Shown: piece after piece, positions 27,689 to 38,087 of the stretch
Position numbering within the stretch: the first letter of the stretch is position 1
How the letters are laid out: each line of letters opens with the position of its first letter
Assembly: GCA_963771505.1 (NCBI GenBank)
Contig: CAVYTO010000002.1
Coordinates: 1 to 64,000 of the forward strand
Length of the DNA: 64,000 nt
DNA from: JAJPHW01 sp963771505
GTDB lineage: Bacteria > Acidobacteriota > Terriglobia > Terriglobales > Acidobacteriaceae
Reading direction: 5' to 3'
Made by a program: the position numbers and the translations under genes
Notes under the pieces: model-generated
The model's database searches: none
Seen by the model: the letters and a program-made list of their open reading frames with translations, nothing else
Told to the model about the DNA's origin: nothing

Positions 27689-27983
27689 TCAGGTTTTGAG
27701 ACGCTTGACCTGCGGCGATGGGAATTGCAGGTAGGGTCATAGGATCGCTTTTTATTCGCACGCTACGTTCGGCTTTCCAATTGGCAAGCAGGTCTGGACC
27801 CTGCGACAGACAACCCATCAACGCGTCGATTAAGGTATCGCTCACAGGTTGCAATAAAATACGACCGAACTCGTCTTCGAGAAAATGAACCTGCGTTCCG
27901 ACAGCGATCCCATGCTCGCGGCGAAGGTTGATAGGGATTACCAGGCGGCCTCTTGGGGTAAATGTGGCGCTTGATTTTTTCAT
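27420..27983 (-). CDS. AbrB/SpoVT-like antitoxin with run-on C-terminus
   Basis: The first ~50 residues (SSATFTPRGRLVIPINLRRE, then GTQVHFLEDE) are a swapped-hairpin AbrB/MazE-type DNA-binding domain, normally part of an 80-90 residue protein. The 187-codon frame continues antisense through the end of vapC with no recognisable domain, suggesting loss of the original stop. It follows the RibD_C gene at 8 nt. A toxin partner is not visible. Confidence 0.55.
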   Translation of the reverse strand: MKKSSATFTPRGRLVIPINLRREHGIAVGTQVHFLEDEFGRILLQPVSDTLIDALMGCLSQGPDLLANWKAERSVRIKSDPMTLPAIPIAAGQASQNLINQPAGLPNAALENAQNPGQRCRALLHFQVLEPRSQRQSLTVPKPALLRPSCGAIASNLHRERGLERWVVSTIPRPPQPPCECSGFREA

Positions 27984-27991
27984 TGAAGAAT

Positions 27992-28519
27992 TTATACAAG
28001 CTTAACCACTTCATATTCGCTCTTCACCAACCCGCTCGGATAAATTTGCGTCGCGATATGGCGCAGCTTCAGATCGCGCGGAACAGATCCAAACAGAGGT
28101 ATGCCTTCCCCGATGAGAACCGGCACACGGGTGATGATAAGGCGATCAATGGCTCCATCGCGAAGGAAGCGTTGAATGGTGATTCCGCCGTCGATGTAGA
28201 GGTTGCGGATGCCCCGCGCAGCCAGTGCTGCGACGATCTCCTTTGGCGAGCCTGACATTTGTTCGACCACGCCGCGCATGGAGGAAAGATCAAGTGTGCT
28301 GCTGCTTAGGACAACGACGCGCTTGTCGCCGTATGGCCATTGCGGAAAAGCCAGCACGGTCTCAAAAGTGTTTCGGCCGATGACAAGAGCATCCACGCTC
28401 GCCATGAATTCCGTATAGCCGTGGGGTTCGCCACCGCCTTCAGGCAGGAAGTCGAACAAGCCGTTCTTCCGAGCAATGAAACCGTCGAGGCTGGTACCGA
28501 TAAAGGTTGAAATCGGCAT
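27992..28519 (-). CDS. RibD C-terminal/dihydrofolate reductase-like protein
   Basis: 175 residues of the YyaP/YwjB type: SLDGFIARKNG at the start, ALVIGRNTFETVLAF, and LYIDGGITIQRFL for NADPH binding. These single-domain proteins resemble the reductase half of RibD and DHFR; the physiological substrate is usually unknown. The AbrB-like gene begins 8 nt downstream. Confidence 0.88.
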   Translation of the reverse strand: MPISTFIGTSLDGFIARKNGLFDFLPEGGGEPHGYTEFMASVDALVIGRNTFETVLAFPQWPYGDKRVVVLSSSTLDLSSMRGVVEQMSGSPKEIVAALAARGIRNLYIDGGITIQRFLRDGAIDRLIITRVPVLIGEGIPLFGSVPRDLKLRHIATQIYPSGLVKSEYEVVKLV

Positions 28520-28544
28520 CGGAATCAGTTGTAAATTCGGTCAA

Positions 28545-30209
28545 TCAGATTTCGAGAATGACCGGCATCACCAGTGGGCGCTTCTGCGTCTGCTTCGAGA
28601 TGTAGCGCTTTAAGTCGGTCCGGATTTTTTCTTTGATTACACCGTAGTCGGCTTTCTCTTCGTTGCTGGACATGTCGAGGGTCTGAGTCACGACTGCGCG
28701 GGCGCCGGCAACGAAACCGTCTTCACCCGCGGAGAAGCCGCGCGTCACGATCTCTGGAGTCGTTTCCACCCTGCCGGTGAGCTTGTGGATGGCGATGATG
28801 GGCAGCACGATGCCATCTTCGCTAAGATGGCGGCGGTCTTTCACAATCAGATCCTGAATCACGTCAGTGCGTGAACCCGAATCGATGCAGACCCGGCCAA
28901 CATTGACGCGGCCTGCTTTGCGGGCACCGGATTCGTCGATCTCTAGCACGTCGCCGCTTTCGATCAGCATGACTTTGCCGACCGAGCCTTTCATGGCTCC
29001 GGCAAGTTCGGCATGCAGTTTCAACTGGCGGTACTCGCCATGGATGGGAATGAAATATTTCGGCTTCACCAAGTTGATGATCAGGCGCAATTCTTCCTGG
29101 CTAGCGTGGCCGCTTACGTGCACGGGCGGATACGATCCGTCGTCATAGATGACGTGCGCTTCGCGGCGAAAAAGGTGGTCAATCACGCGGTAAATCGCTT
29201 TCTCGTTGCCGGGAATGATGCGCGACGAGAGAACGACGGTATCCCCCTTTTCGATTTTAGCGTGCTTATGATTGTCAACGGCCGCCCGGGAAAGCGCGGA
29301 CATGGGCTCGCCCTGGGTGCCGCTGATCATGACGCAGACTTTTTCCGGCGGGAAGTTTTTCATCTCGCCCGGATGAATGAGCAGACCGGGTGGAATTTCT
29401 ATGTAGCCGAGATCCTCAGCGATCTCCGCGGAATTGTTCATGGAGCGGCCCACAAAAGCGATCTTGCGGCCATGCTCCGAAGCCATTTCAACAGCGAGCT
29501 TTATGCGGTGAATGGACGAAGAGAAACACGAGATGAAGAGCCGTCGCTGGGTGTGGACAAACACTTCATCGAACTTACGCCGCACCGATCGCTCACTGGG
29601 CGTGTAACCCTTGCGTTCGACGTTGGTCGAATCCTGAAATAATGCGAGAACGCCGGTCTTTCCATATTCCGCGAACCCGTGAAGGTCGAAAAGCCGATTG
29701 TCGGTTGGCGTGGGATCGACTTTAAAATCGCCGGTGTGAATGAGAACGCCGATCGGCGTATGGATCGCCAAAGCTACGCAATCCACCAGGCTGTGAGTGA
29801 CCTGCAACGGATGGATGGTGAAAGGGCCGATCGTGAAGCGCTCGTCGGCTCGCATTTCATTGAGATGTGCGTCGTCAAGCAGTCCGTGTTCTTCAAGTTT
29901 GTCTTCAACGTAAGCCAGAGTGAATTCGGTGGCCCATACGGGGATGTTCAGTTCGGACAAAATCCACGGCATGGCGCCGATGTGATCTTCATGTCCGTGA
30001 GTGAGGATGATGGCCTTGACCCGATGACGGTTCTCGATCAGGTAAGAGATGTCCGGGACTACGATGTCAACCCCGAGCAATTCGGCTTCGGGGAACATCA
30101 ATCCGCCGTCGACGACGATAATGTCGTCATTCCAGCGGATCGCCATGCAGTTCATGCCAAATTCGCCCATGCCGCCAAGCGGCACGATGTGCAATTTTCC
30201 ACTTGCCAT
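28545..30209 (-). CDS. rnj: Ribonuclease J
   Basis: 554 residues, metallo-beta-lactamase/beta-CASP fold. The zinc site HGHEDH (71-76), GDFK and the beta-CASP segment with SGTQGEP and HVSGHASQEE are all present. RNase J is a 5'-3' exo- and endoribonuclease for mRNA and rRNA processing. ATG 30209 fits the conserved start KLHIVPLGGMGEFGMN; the longer frame to 30302 adds an unconserved leader. Divergent from the EcsC gene. Confidence 0.95.
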   Translation of the reverse strand: MASGKLHIVPLGGMGEFGMNCMAIRWNDDIIVVDGGLMFPEAELLGVDIVVPDISYLIENRHRVKAIILTHGHEDHIGAMPWILSELNIPVWATEFTLAYVEDKLEEHGLLDDAHLNEMRADERFTIGPFTIHPLQVTHSLVDCVALAIHTPIGVLIHTGDFKVDPTPTDNRLFDLHGFAEYGKTGVLALFQDSTNVERKGYTPSERSVRRKFDEVFVHTQRRLFISCFSSSIHRIKLAVEMASEHGRKIAFVGRSMNNSAEIAEDLGYIEIPPGLLIHPGEMKNFPPEKVCVMISGTQGEPMSALSRAAVDNHKHAKIEKGDTVVLSSRIIPGNEKAIYRVIDHLFRREAHVIYDDGSYPPVHVSGHASQEELRLIINLVKPKYFIPIHGEYRQLKLHAELAGAMKGSVGKVMLIESGDVLEIDESGARKAGRVNVGRVCIDSGSRTDVIQDLIVKDRRHLSEDGIVLPIIAIHKLTGRVETTPEIVTRGFSAGEDGFVAGARAVVTQTLDMSSNEEKADYGVIKEKIRTDLKRYISKQTQKRPLVMPVILEI

Positions 30210-30291
30210 AAGAAGGTATGATCGTAGCACAGCGAAGAGACAGAAAACCCCGCCGCTAGTGGCTGGATCGGCATCCAACCAAGCAAGTGTA

Positions 30292-30996
30292 ATGTTAAGC
30301 ATTTCCCCAAAGTCGTGGATGCAGCGTCGGGTCGAAAGCGCGATTCAGCGCGGCTTTCAGAAGGCCTACGATACCGTCAAGGTCGATCCTTCACGGTTCC
30401 TCGTGCAGTTACGTGCCGGTTACGGGCTGCCGATAGCGAGCTACGACGGGATACGCTCTTTACGAGTGGAAGATCTCGATGCCGTGGCTGCGGACGTTAT
30501 TCGCGGCGGAATGAAAGTTGCGGCGGCTGAAGGTGCAGGACTTGGATTTGGCGGAGCGCTAACGCTTGTGCCCGATCTGGGCATTCTTTCTGCGATCACT
30601 TTGAGGACGATCCAAAAACTGAGCTTGGTTTACGGATTCGAATATTGCACCGACCAGGAAACATCAGAGCTTTGGATCGCGGCAGCAACTGCGGCGGGTG
30701 TTGACATCAGCCGCGACCTGGTCGAAAAAGAAGTGATCAACCGGTTTATTCCACGAGTCATTCAGCGAATCGCCGCGCGCGCCAGCGTCGAGGTAGTCGA
30801 AAAGTGGGCAGGACGCTTGATCCCGGTGACGAGTTCAGTGATTGGAGCGGGGCTGAACTACTACTTCGTACGTACATGGGGACGGCGCGCTCAAGCGCAC
30901 TTTCGAGAGAGGCACCTGAAATTGCGAAATGAGGCCGATGCCGAAGCGCTGGTACTGCCCAACCCGCACGAATCAAACTTCACGCGATCAGCGTAG
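30292..30996 (+). CDS. EcsC family protein
   Basis: 234 residues. The EcsC-type core includes AAEGAGLGFGGALTLVPDLG and a Gly-rich helix (GRLIPVTSSVIGAGLNYYF), resembling proteins first described beside the Ecs ABC transporter; biochemical function unknown. ATG 30292 is used because the longer frame (30049) runs antisense through RNase J. Its end overlaps the dapD end by 9 bp. Confidence 0.82.
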   Translation: MLSISPKSWMQRRVESAIQRGFQKAYDTVKVDPSRFLVQLRAGYGLPIASYDGIRSLRVEDLDAVAADVIRGGMKVAAAEGAGLGFGGALTLVPDLGILSAITLRTIQKLSLVYGFEYCTDQETSELWIAAATAAGVDISRDLVEKEVINRFIPRVIQRIAARASVEVVEKWAGRLIPVTSSVIGAGLNYYFVRTWGRRAQAHFRERHLKLRNEADAEALVLPNPHESNFTRSA

Positions 30997-31821
30997 AAAT
31001 TCTTCCAGTTCGATTCGTTGATCGGTTTTTTCGTCCCGGTATTTAATGATGACTGGGGCGTAGATCGATAAACCCCATTCTTCGGCTTTGCCTCTGCGAA
31101 TCGCCCTCGATCCCGGAACGACAACTGCGTTCGGTGGAACTTCGAGAGGCTTGTCGTCAGTAGCTCTATAGACTTCGCCGTTGACGATGTCGTAAATCGC
31201 GGTGGATCGGGTGAGGATCGTACCTGCTCCCAACACAGCGCGCGCTCGAACGACTGTGCCCTCGTAAATCCCGCAATTGCCGCCGATCAACACGTCGTCC
31301 TCGATGACAACAGGGGAGGCGTTGACTGGTTCAAGCACGCCTCCTACCTGCGCGGCCGCGCTAATGTGCACACGCTTGCCGATCTGCGCACAGGAGCCGA
31401 CCAGCGCGTGGGAGTCCACCATGGTGCCTTCGTCGACGTAGGCACCGGTGTTGATGAACATGGGCGGGGCGCAAATCACCGACGGTGCCACGTACGACCC
31501 CTGCCTGATCGACGATCCGCCGGCGACGATGCGAACGCGATCGTGGACGGTAAATTTGCGCGCAGGGAAGGTGTCCTTGTCCACGAACGTAAGACACGAT
31601 TCGCTACCGGTTTCCACGAGTTGGCCCAGGCGAAAACCGAGCAGGATGCCTTGCTTCACCCAGACGTTGACGGTCCAATCATCGCCGATTTTTTCGGCTG
31701 CGCGGATTTTTCCGGCAGTCAGAGCATCGCGGAAGACGAGAAACACCTGTCGAGCCTGCGGATCCTGGCCAATGTCGCCCAGAGCAGCGAGACGCTCGAT
31801 ATCGGCTCTAAGCTTTTCCAT
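30988..31821 (-). CDS. dapD: Tetrahydrodipicolinate N-succinyltransferase
   Basis: 277 residues with a left-handed beta-helix (hexapeptide repeats, for example APPMFINTGAYVDEGTMVDS and VVIEDDVLIGGNCGIYEGTV). It uses succinyl-CoA to start the succinylase branch of lysine/diaminopimelate synthesis. Last gene of asd-lysC-dapB-dapA-dapD, 9 nt after dapA. It implies that dapC/dapE are encoded elsewhere. Confidence 0.95.
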   Translation of the reverse strand: MEKLRADIERLAALGDIGQDPQARQVFLVFRDALTAGKIRAAEKIGDDWTVNVWVKQGILLGFRLGQLVETGSESCLTFVDKDTFPARKFTVHDRVRIVAGGSSIRQGSYVAPSVICAPPMFINTGAYVDEGTMVDSHALVGSCAQIGKRVHISAAAQVGGVLEPVNASPVVIEDDVLIGGNCGIYEGTVVRARAVLGAGTILTRSTAIYDIVNGEVYRATDDKPLEVPPNAVVVPGSRAIRRGKAEEWGLSIYAPVIIKYRDEKTDQRIELEEFLR

Positions 31822-31830
31822 TTCGATGCG

Positions 31831-32973
<1,143 letters not shown>

Positions 32974-33016
32974 TGATTAAAGATATCGCGAATCGGCGAC
33001 GGAACAAAGCGGCGAG

Positions 33017-33697
33017 CTACAACTCGCGCCAAATGTCTTTAAATTCATAGTAGCCCTTTTTCCCGACCAGCCATTCCGCTGCCCGGATTGCGCCTTCGGC
33101 GAAGCCGCGGCGAGACTTGGCGTCATGGCACAGGTAGATGGTGTCGTGGGGGGAATCGAATACCAGCTCATGCATGCCCACAACTTCGCCTTCGCGAAAC
33201 GAAGTGATTTCCAATTCCTTGCCGGTTTTCTCACGGACCAGGTCCCGGATGGTGGAGGCTGTTCCCGAAGGCGCGTCTTTCTTGTCTACGTGATGGCGCT
33301 CGAAAATCTGCCCGGAGTAGTCGTGTTTCAGCGCGGCAGCTGCATCGCGGACGATGTCATAGAACAAATTGACGCCGATCGAAAAATTCGACGCATAGAG
33401 GAGCGCGGTTCCGCTTTTTTCAGCCATGGAGCGCAGCCCAGCCAGCTCTGCCAGCCATCCGGTCGTGCCCACAACGATTGGCTTTCCGGCCTGTAACGCA
33501 CGCTCGATATTGTCGCCGACGGCGCTGGGCTTGGTGAAATCGACTATCGCATCGATGACCGCGAGCTTTTCCTTGGACAAGGCTGCTCCAGCGGCATTAT
33601 CTGCCGAGCCGGCTACGGTAACGATGTGGCTGCGTTCGCGCGCGACTTCGGCGACCAGCGATCCAGTTTTTCCCCGGCCTAGAATTAAAAGGTTCAT
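33017..33697 (-). CDS. dapB: 4-hydroxy-tetrahydrodipicolinate reductase
   Basis: 226 residues, shorter than the usual ~270. The NAD(P) loop is GRGKTG, and the catalytic motif ERHHVDKKDAPSGTA holds the active-site His and Lys. It reduces the DapA product. It sits between lysC (15 nt) and dapA (43 nt). Confidence 0.93.
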   Translation of the reverse strand: MNLLILGRGKTGSLVAEVARERSHIVTVAGSADNAAGAALSKEKLAVIDAIVDFTKPSAVGDNIERALQAGKPIVVGTTGWLAELAGLRSMAEKSGTALLYASNFSIGVNLFYDIVRDAAAALKHDYSGQIFERHHVDKKDAPSGTASTIRDLVREKTGKELEITSFREGEVVGMHELVFDSPHDTIYLCHDAKSRRGFAEGAIRAAEWLVGKKGYYEFKDIWREL

Positions 33698-33712
33698 GGA
33701 TTTATTCGATGC

Positions 33713-35086
33713 TCATGCGAATACGGCCGGATCCAGATCGGAAAAGAATGCCTTGTGCAAACGTTGCACCACGCCGGGTACAGCATCTTCTTCGATCACA
33801 AAAGTAAGATTAATTTCGGAAGCGCCCTGGGAAATCATGCGGATTTTTACGTCCGCCAACTCGCCGAATACTCGCGCTGCCAGGCCGGGAATTTCCCGCA
33901 AATTTTCACCGACCAGGCACACAATGGCTTTGCGGCCTTCATACTTGACGTCCGCCAATTTTGCCAGGTCCGCCGCCAGAGCCGGAATCGCCTCATTCGA
34001 ATCGACCGTGAGCGAAACGCTTACTTCAGAGGTAGACACTACATCCACGGGAACAGCGTGCCGGTCGAAGGCTTCGAAGATGGCGCGGAGGAAACCATGC
34101 GCAAGTAGCATGCGCGGCGCGGCAACATCCACGATGGTGATGCGCTTCTTGACGGCAATCGCTTTAAAGAAATTTCGACACTGCGGCGCACGCGCGGTGA
34201 TGCGTGTTCCTTCACACGCCGCATTGCGGGAGTTGAGAACGTACACCGGAATGTTCTTCTGGATGGCGGGTAGCACGGTTGCCGGATGGAGCACCTTGGC
34301 TCCGAAGTAAGCCAGTTCCGCGGCTTCATCGAAGCTAATGACCTTGATCCTGCGGGCTTCCGGAATGAGATTCGGATCCGTCGTCATCATGCCATCGACG
34401 TCCGTCCATATTTCGATTCTCTCTGCGTCGAGACCTGCGCCGACAATGGCTGCGGAAAAATCCGAACCGCCTCGTCCGATGGTCGTCGTGGTGCCGGTCT
34501 TAGTTGCGCCGATGAACCCGCCCATTACCGGGACTTTCGATTGCTCAAGCCGGGGGCGAACTTTCTTTGCCAAGCGCTCGTTGGTTTCGGGATATAGCGG
34601 CGCTGCTCGCATGTGGGAGTTGTCGGTGACGATGCACTCACGGGAATCGACGAGAACCGACGCGACCCCTGCCGCATTCAGGGCAGCAGTCACGATCTTA
34701 CTCGACAGCATTTCACCAAAGGCCGCGACATGGTCGGTGGTGCGGGGAGTCAACTCTCCCACCGCCGAAATCCCACGCAAGAGTTCATCGAGGGCTTCGA
34801 AGTCTGCGCCAAGCTCGCCATGAAATTGCGTGAACAGGGCGGTGCCTAGAAGTTCGCCCGCTGTATTGTAGTGTCGTTCGCGCAGGGATCTGGACAGGTT
34901 CAATGCGCCCTTACGATCTCCGTTGCCTGCGGCTTTCGCCATGCTGAGCAATTGATCGGTGGCTTTTGACATCGCACTGACGACGACAACCGGGCGCTCG
35001 GGCGAGCGTTGTTTCACGATGTCAACGAGGCGAAGGATGGCAGCCGAATCGCCCACCGAAGTGCCGCCGAATTTCATCACGATCAT
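33713..35086 (-). CDS. lysC: Aspartate kinase
   Basis: 458 residues. The kinase domain starts KFGGTSVGDSA and contains GRGGSDFSA and EIWTDVDGMMTTDP. The C-terminus holds two ACT-type segments (ITIVDVAAPRMLLAHGF and VCLVGENLRE), the usual feedback site for lysine or threonine. ATG 35086 starts just before the conserved N-terminus; the open frame to 35221 is antisense-like overlap with asd. 22 nt after asd. Confidence 0.94.
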   Translation of the reverse strand: MIVMKFGGTSVGDSAAILRLVDIVKQRSPERPVVVVSAMSKATDQLLSMAKAAGNGDRKGALNLSRSLRERHYNTAGELLGTALFTQFHGELGADFEALDELLRGISAVGELTPRTTDHVAAFGEMLSSKIVTAALNAAGVASVLVDSRECIVTDNSHMRAAPLYPETNERLAKKVRPRLEQSKVPVMGGFIGATKTGTTTTIGRGGSDFSAAIVGAGLDAERIEIWTDVDGMMTTDPNLIPEARRIKVISFDEAAELAYFGAKVLHPATVLPAIQKNIPVYVLNSRNAACEGTRITARAPQCRNFFKAIAVKKRITIVDVAAPRMLLAHGFLRAIFEAFDRHAVPVDVVSTSEVSVSLTVDSNEAIPALAADLAKLADVKYEGRKAIVCLVGENLREIPGLAARVFGELADVKIRMISQGASEINLTFVIEEDAVPGVVQRLHKAFFSDLDPAVFA

Positions 35087-35108
35087 AAGCGCGGCTTTCT
35101 TGCCCGGA

Positions 35109-36161
35109 TCAATCCAAGAGCCCTTTGACTTTGAGCAGTTCGGCGTTGAGCACGGCGGCGCCGGCTGCCCCGCGAATCGTGTTGTGAGAAAGCACCGTGA
35201 ATTTCCAGTCCAGCACGCCACATGGCCGCAACCGTCCGACCGAGGTTGTCATGCCACGGCCGTAATCCACATCAAAGCGAGGTTGCGGACGATCTGGTTC
35301 CCGGGCGTATCGGACGGCTTGTGACGGCGCAGTAGGGAGTTTCTTCTGCTGGGGAACACCGGCGAAGTTCTCCCATGCATCAATAATCTTGGCCGCATCT
35401 ACTGGAGTTCTCAACTTGATCGATACCGACTCGGTGTGGCCGTCCTCGACGGCAACGCGATTGCACTGGGCACTCATGGCGAATTGCGCTGGAGTTATCC
35501 GATCATTTTCGTAGACCCCAAGCAATTTTCGCGTTTCTTCTTCCATCTTTTCTTCTTCTTTGGAAATGTATGGGACTACATTCCCCAGAATGTCGAGAGA
35601 GGGAACTCCGGGATAGCCAGCACCACTCACCGCCTGCATGGTTACAACCATGATTGTTTCGATTCCGAAGGTGCGTTGCAGCGGCGCGAGGGCAATCACT
35701 AATCCGATGGCAGAACAGTTGGGGTTGGTGACGATGAAACCGCCCGACTTTTTCCGCCAAGTTTGGGTAGAAATTAAGTCGATGTGATCCGGATTTACTT
35801 CGGGGATGACGAGCGGAACCGCAGGATCCATGCGGAAAGCGCTGGAATTGGTGATGACGGCGCAGCCAGCATCGGCAAACTGCGGTTCCATTTCAGCGGC
35901 GATGCCAGCATCCAGCGCAGCGAAGATCACTCTAGGCGCGTTTTCCGGGCGAGCGGGCGAGACCATCATCTGCGCGATTTTTTCCGGAATGGCAGTTTTT
36001 AGCCGCCACCGGGTGGCATCCGCATACGTACGGCCTTCGGAGCGGTCGGATGCAGCCAGCCACGTGATCTCGAACCACGGATGGCCTTCAAGAAGCTGAA
36101 TGAACCGTTGCCCCACGACGCCGGTAGCGCCGAGGATACCGACTGGAATTTTTGCTTGCAT
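35109..36161 (-). CDS. asd: Aspartate-semialdehyde dehydrogenase
   Basis: 350 residues of the archaeal/fungal-like class. NADP loop GILGATGVVGQRF, catalytic C149 in TNPNCSAIG, and the substrate-binding segment AVSGAGYPGVPSLD. It makes the branch point for lysine, threonine and methionine. ATG 36161 directly precedes the NADP motif. First gene of the lysine operon; no lysine riboswitch-like leader is visible in the 57 bases before it. Confidence 0.94.
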   Translation of the reverse strand: MQAKIPVGILGATGVVGQRFIQLLEGHPWFEITWLAASDRSEGRTYADATRWRLKTAIPEKIAQMMVSPARPENAPRVIFAALDAGIAAEMEPQFADAGCAVITNSSAFRMDPAVPLVIPEVNPDHIDLISTQTWRKKSGGFIVTNPNCSAIGLVIALAPLQRTFGIETIMVVTMQAVSGAGYPGVPSLDILGNVVPYISKEEEKMEEETRKLLGVYENDRITPAQFAMSAQCNRVAVEDGHTESVSIKLRTPVDAAKIIDAWENFAGVPQQKKLPTAPSQAVRYAREPDRPQPRFDVDYGRGMTTSVGRLRPCGVLDWKFTVLSHNTIRGAAGAAVLNAELLKVKGLLD

Positions 36162-36218
36162 ACAATGAAGCTGAATTTTATCAGGCATCCACGGCAAACT
36201 GGACGCGTCGCGCGGAGA

Positions 36219-37313
36219 TCAGAGTGTGGAACCAGTACCGATATCACTGCCGAACGTGTATTCGTTCAACGGGCCAAAGCGCTTCTTTTCGGCGTACAAA
36301 CGCCAACGCCGCCACACGATGCGGAGGCTGGCCATGACGGGGATGGAAAGGTAGACGCCCAACACGCCCGCGATTTCCGCGCCGGCGAGAACGCCGAATA
36401 TGGCGGCGAGCGGATGCAGTTCCATGCTTTTTCCCATGATGCGGGGCGAGATCACATAGTCCTGGGTCAAACGCCAGGCTACGAGAAGAATGAGAATAAT
36501 CAGCCAGTGCTGGTAACCCGAGAGCAATGCGATTGTGATGATTACAAAAGCTGCCACGAGCGGGCCAACGACGGGAATAAATTCCATGGCTCCGCCGGCG
36601 CTGCTCAGGGCCAGAGCATAGGGCACCCGCATCGGGCCCATGAAGGTCAGGTAAGCCACGAAAGACAACGCAGCCAGAATCAATTGCGCGCGGATGAATT
36701 GCGCCAGCATCTGGTTCATGTCGTCTAACACGCCCTGCAGGAATTCTCTTTGGGCGCGGCCTTCGAGCATGGCCAGCACGACCTCGCCGAATCCGCGGCC
36801 GTCTTTCAGGAAAAAAGCGGCGAGAATCGGTACCACAATCAGAAGCCACGATTGCTGCGCGGCTTCTGCGACACGGAGTCCGGCGCGCTGGGCGATATTT
36901 GCGATGTCCGCCTGGTGATCGGAAAGAAATTGCTCAATTTGATTAACGGTGGCGCCATTCCACCCGTGCTCGTTAGCGATCTGCGCTGCTGCCTTCGCGT
37001 AGGTGCCGTCTTCCAGCAATTTGGGAAAGCTTTGCGTCAAGCGATGGGTCTGGCGGGCGATTCTGGGTCCGACAAAGAAAAAGAAGGTGAACAACAAGCC
37101 CAGTAGCAGAAGATAGATCGCCGCAATGGCAAGGCCACGACTGTGCGACCACTTTTCGATGCGCGACACCGCGGGATCGACGAGATAGGCGAAGAATACA
37201 GCGAACAGGAAAGCGATGAGGGTGCTGTGCGCGACGTATAGAAAGCCGAGGGCCAATGCAAATAACAACGCCGTGAACAAAACTCGCAGCGTCCGTATAT
37301 CGATCAAAGGCAT
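36219..37313 (-). CDS. AI-2E family permease (PerM-like)
   Basis: 364 residues with about seven hydrophobic helices and the family pattern AHSTLIAFLFAVFFAYLVDP near the start and GGAMEFIPVVGPLVAA in the second half. These membrane proteins export or exchange small solutes in some bacteria; the substrate here is unknown. 57 nt upstream of asd on the same strand. Confidence 0.9.
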   Translation of the reverse strand: MPLIDIRTLRVLFTALLFALALGFLYVAHSTLIAFLFAVFFAYLVDPAVSRIEKWSHSRGLAIAAIYLLLLGLLFTFFFFVGPRIARQTHRLTQSFPKLLEDGTYAKAAAQIANEHGWNGATVNQIEQFLSDHQADIANIAQRAGLRVAEAAQQSWLLIVVPILAAFFLKDGRGFGEVVLAMLEGRAQREFLQGVLDDMNQMLAQFIRAQLILAALSFVAYLTFMGPMRVPYALALSSAGGAMEFIPVVGPLVAAFVIITIALLSGYQHWLIILILLVAWRLTQDYVISPRIMGKSMELHPLAAIFGVLAGAEIAGVLGVYLSIPVMASLRIVWRRWRLYAEKKRFGPLNEYTFGSDIGTGSTL

Positions 37314-37331
37314 TTTGGTTGAATGCGTCAG

Positions 37332-38087
37332 CTAATCGCGCACTACTTCGATGTTGTCACCAACCACTACGATGCGTTGTAGTTTGAATTGGTCGTCCAG
37401 CCACAAAGACCAATCTCCGGCGTCGCTGGTCAGATTTAAGCGAATCAACTCACGTGGAGTTCCGCGAATCGTGACTTGCTCTCGGCCTGCGTACTCGATG
37501 CCGACTGAGAGGGAAGAACGCGAATGTGGATTCAGCGTTCCGAACAACGTCTTTTGATGTAGAGGACAAGCAACCTGGCCTTTTTCCTGCTTGCATCCGC
37601 TAGCGAGGTACCGCCAGGCCAGCACTTCGCGCTGCACGAATGAGTAGTCGTCGAGCATGCTGGTGGAGTTGGGAAGCAAGAATGGCTGCTCGCCTTCCTT
37701 CTCCTGTGCACTGACGCTGTACTTTTCCAGCAGGAAATCTTTGGCAGGAACCACGGTGAAATCCGCTTTTTCCGGCTGGGTTTCACGCCATGCATATTTA
37801 CGCAGGTCGCCATTTGCGGCCAGCTCCAGCTCGGAAGACTGTTGAGAAGCGTCCGTGCCTAGTTCAGCTTTGAACTCCGACTTTATCAGGCTGCCTGCGG
37901 AGTCCTGGTGGATCGAAAAAGTTTCCGAGGCGATGCGCTTGCCTTGAACCATCACGCCGAAAACACCTTCGTCGACCATCTGGCCGCCAGAATCTTTCGA
38001 TGGGGCCGCGAACGACGGTGCTGCGAATGCCGCAACCATGGCGACTGCGGCTAATAGAACGAGACGGTGCGTGGTTGCAAGCTTCAT
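37332..38087 (-). CDS. Secreted protein of unknown function
   Basis: 251 residues with a signal peptide (LVLLAAVAMVAAFAAPSFA). The remainder is predicted beta-rich (FGVMVQGKRIASETFSIHQD and WSLWLDDQFKLQRIVVVGDN), a pattern like periplasmic DUF-type beta proteins. Two Cys (GCKQEKGQVAC) may form a disulfide. Overlaps aroK by ATGA. Confidence 0.65.
   Translation of the reverse strand: MKLATTHRLVLLAAVAMVAAFAAPSFAAPSKDSGGQMVDEGVFGVMVQGKRIASETFSIHQDSAGSLIKSEFKAELGTDASQQSSELELAANGDLRKYAWRETQPEKADFTVVPAKDFLLEKYSVSAQEKEGEQPFLLPNSTSMLDDYSFVQREVLAWRYLASGCKQEKGQVACPLHQKTLFGTLNPHSRSSLSVGIEYAGREQVTIRGTPRELIRLNLTSDAGDWSLWLDDQFKLQRIVVVGDNIEVVRD

Noticed and set aside
36162..36218. Possible lysine riboswitch ahead of asd
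   Set aside because: Only 57 bases are available and no aptamer-like stems are visible.
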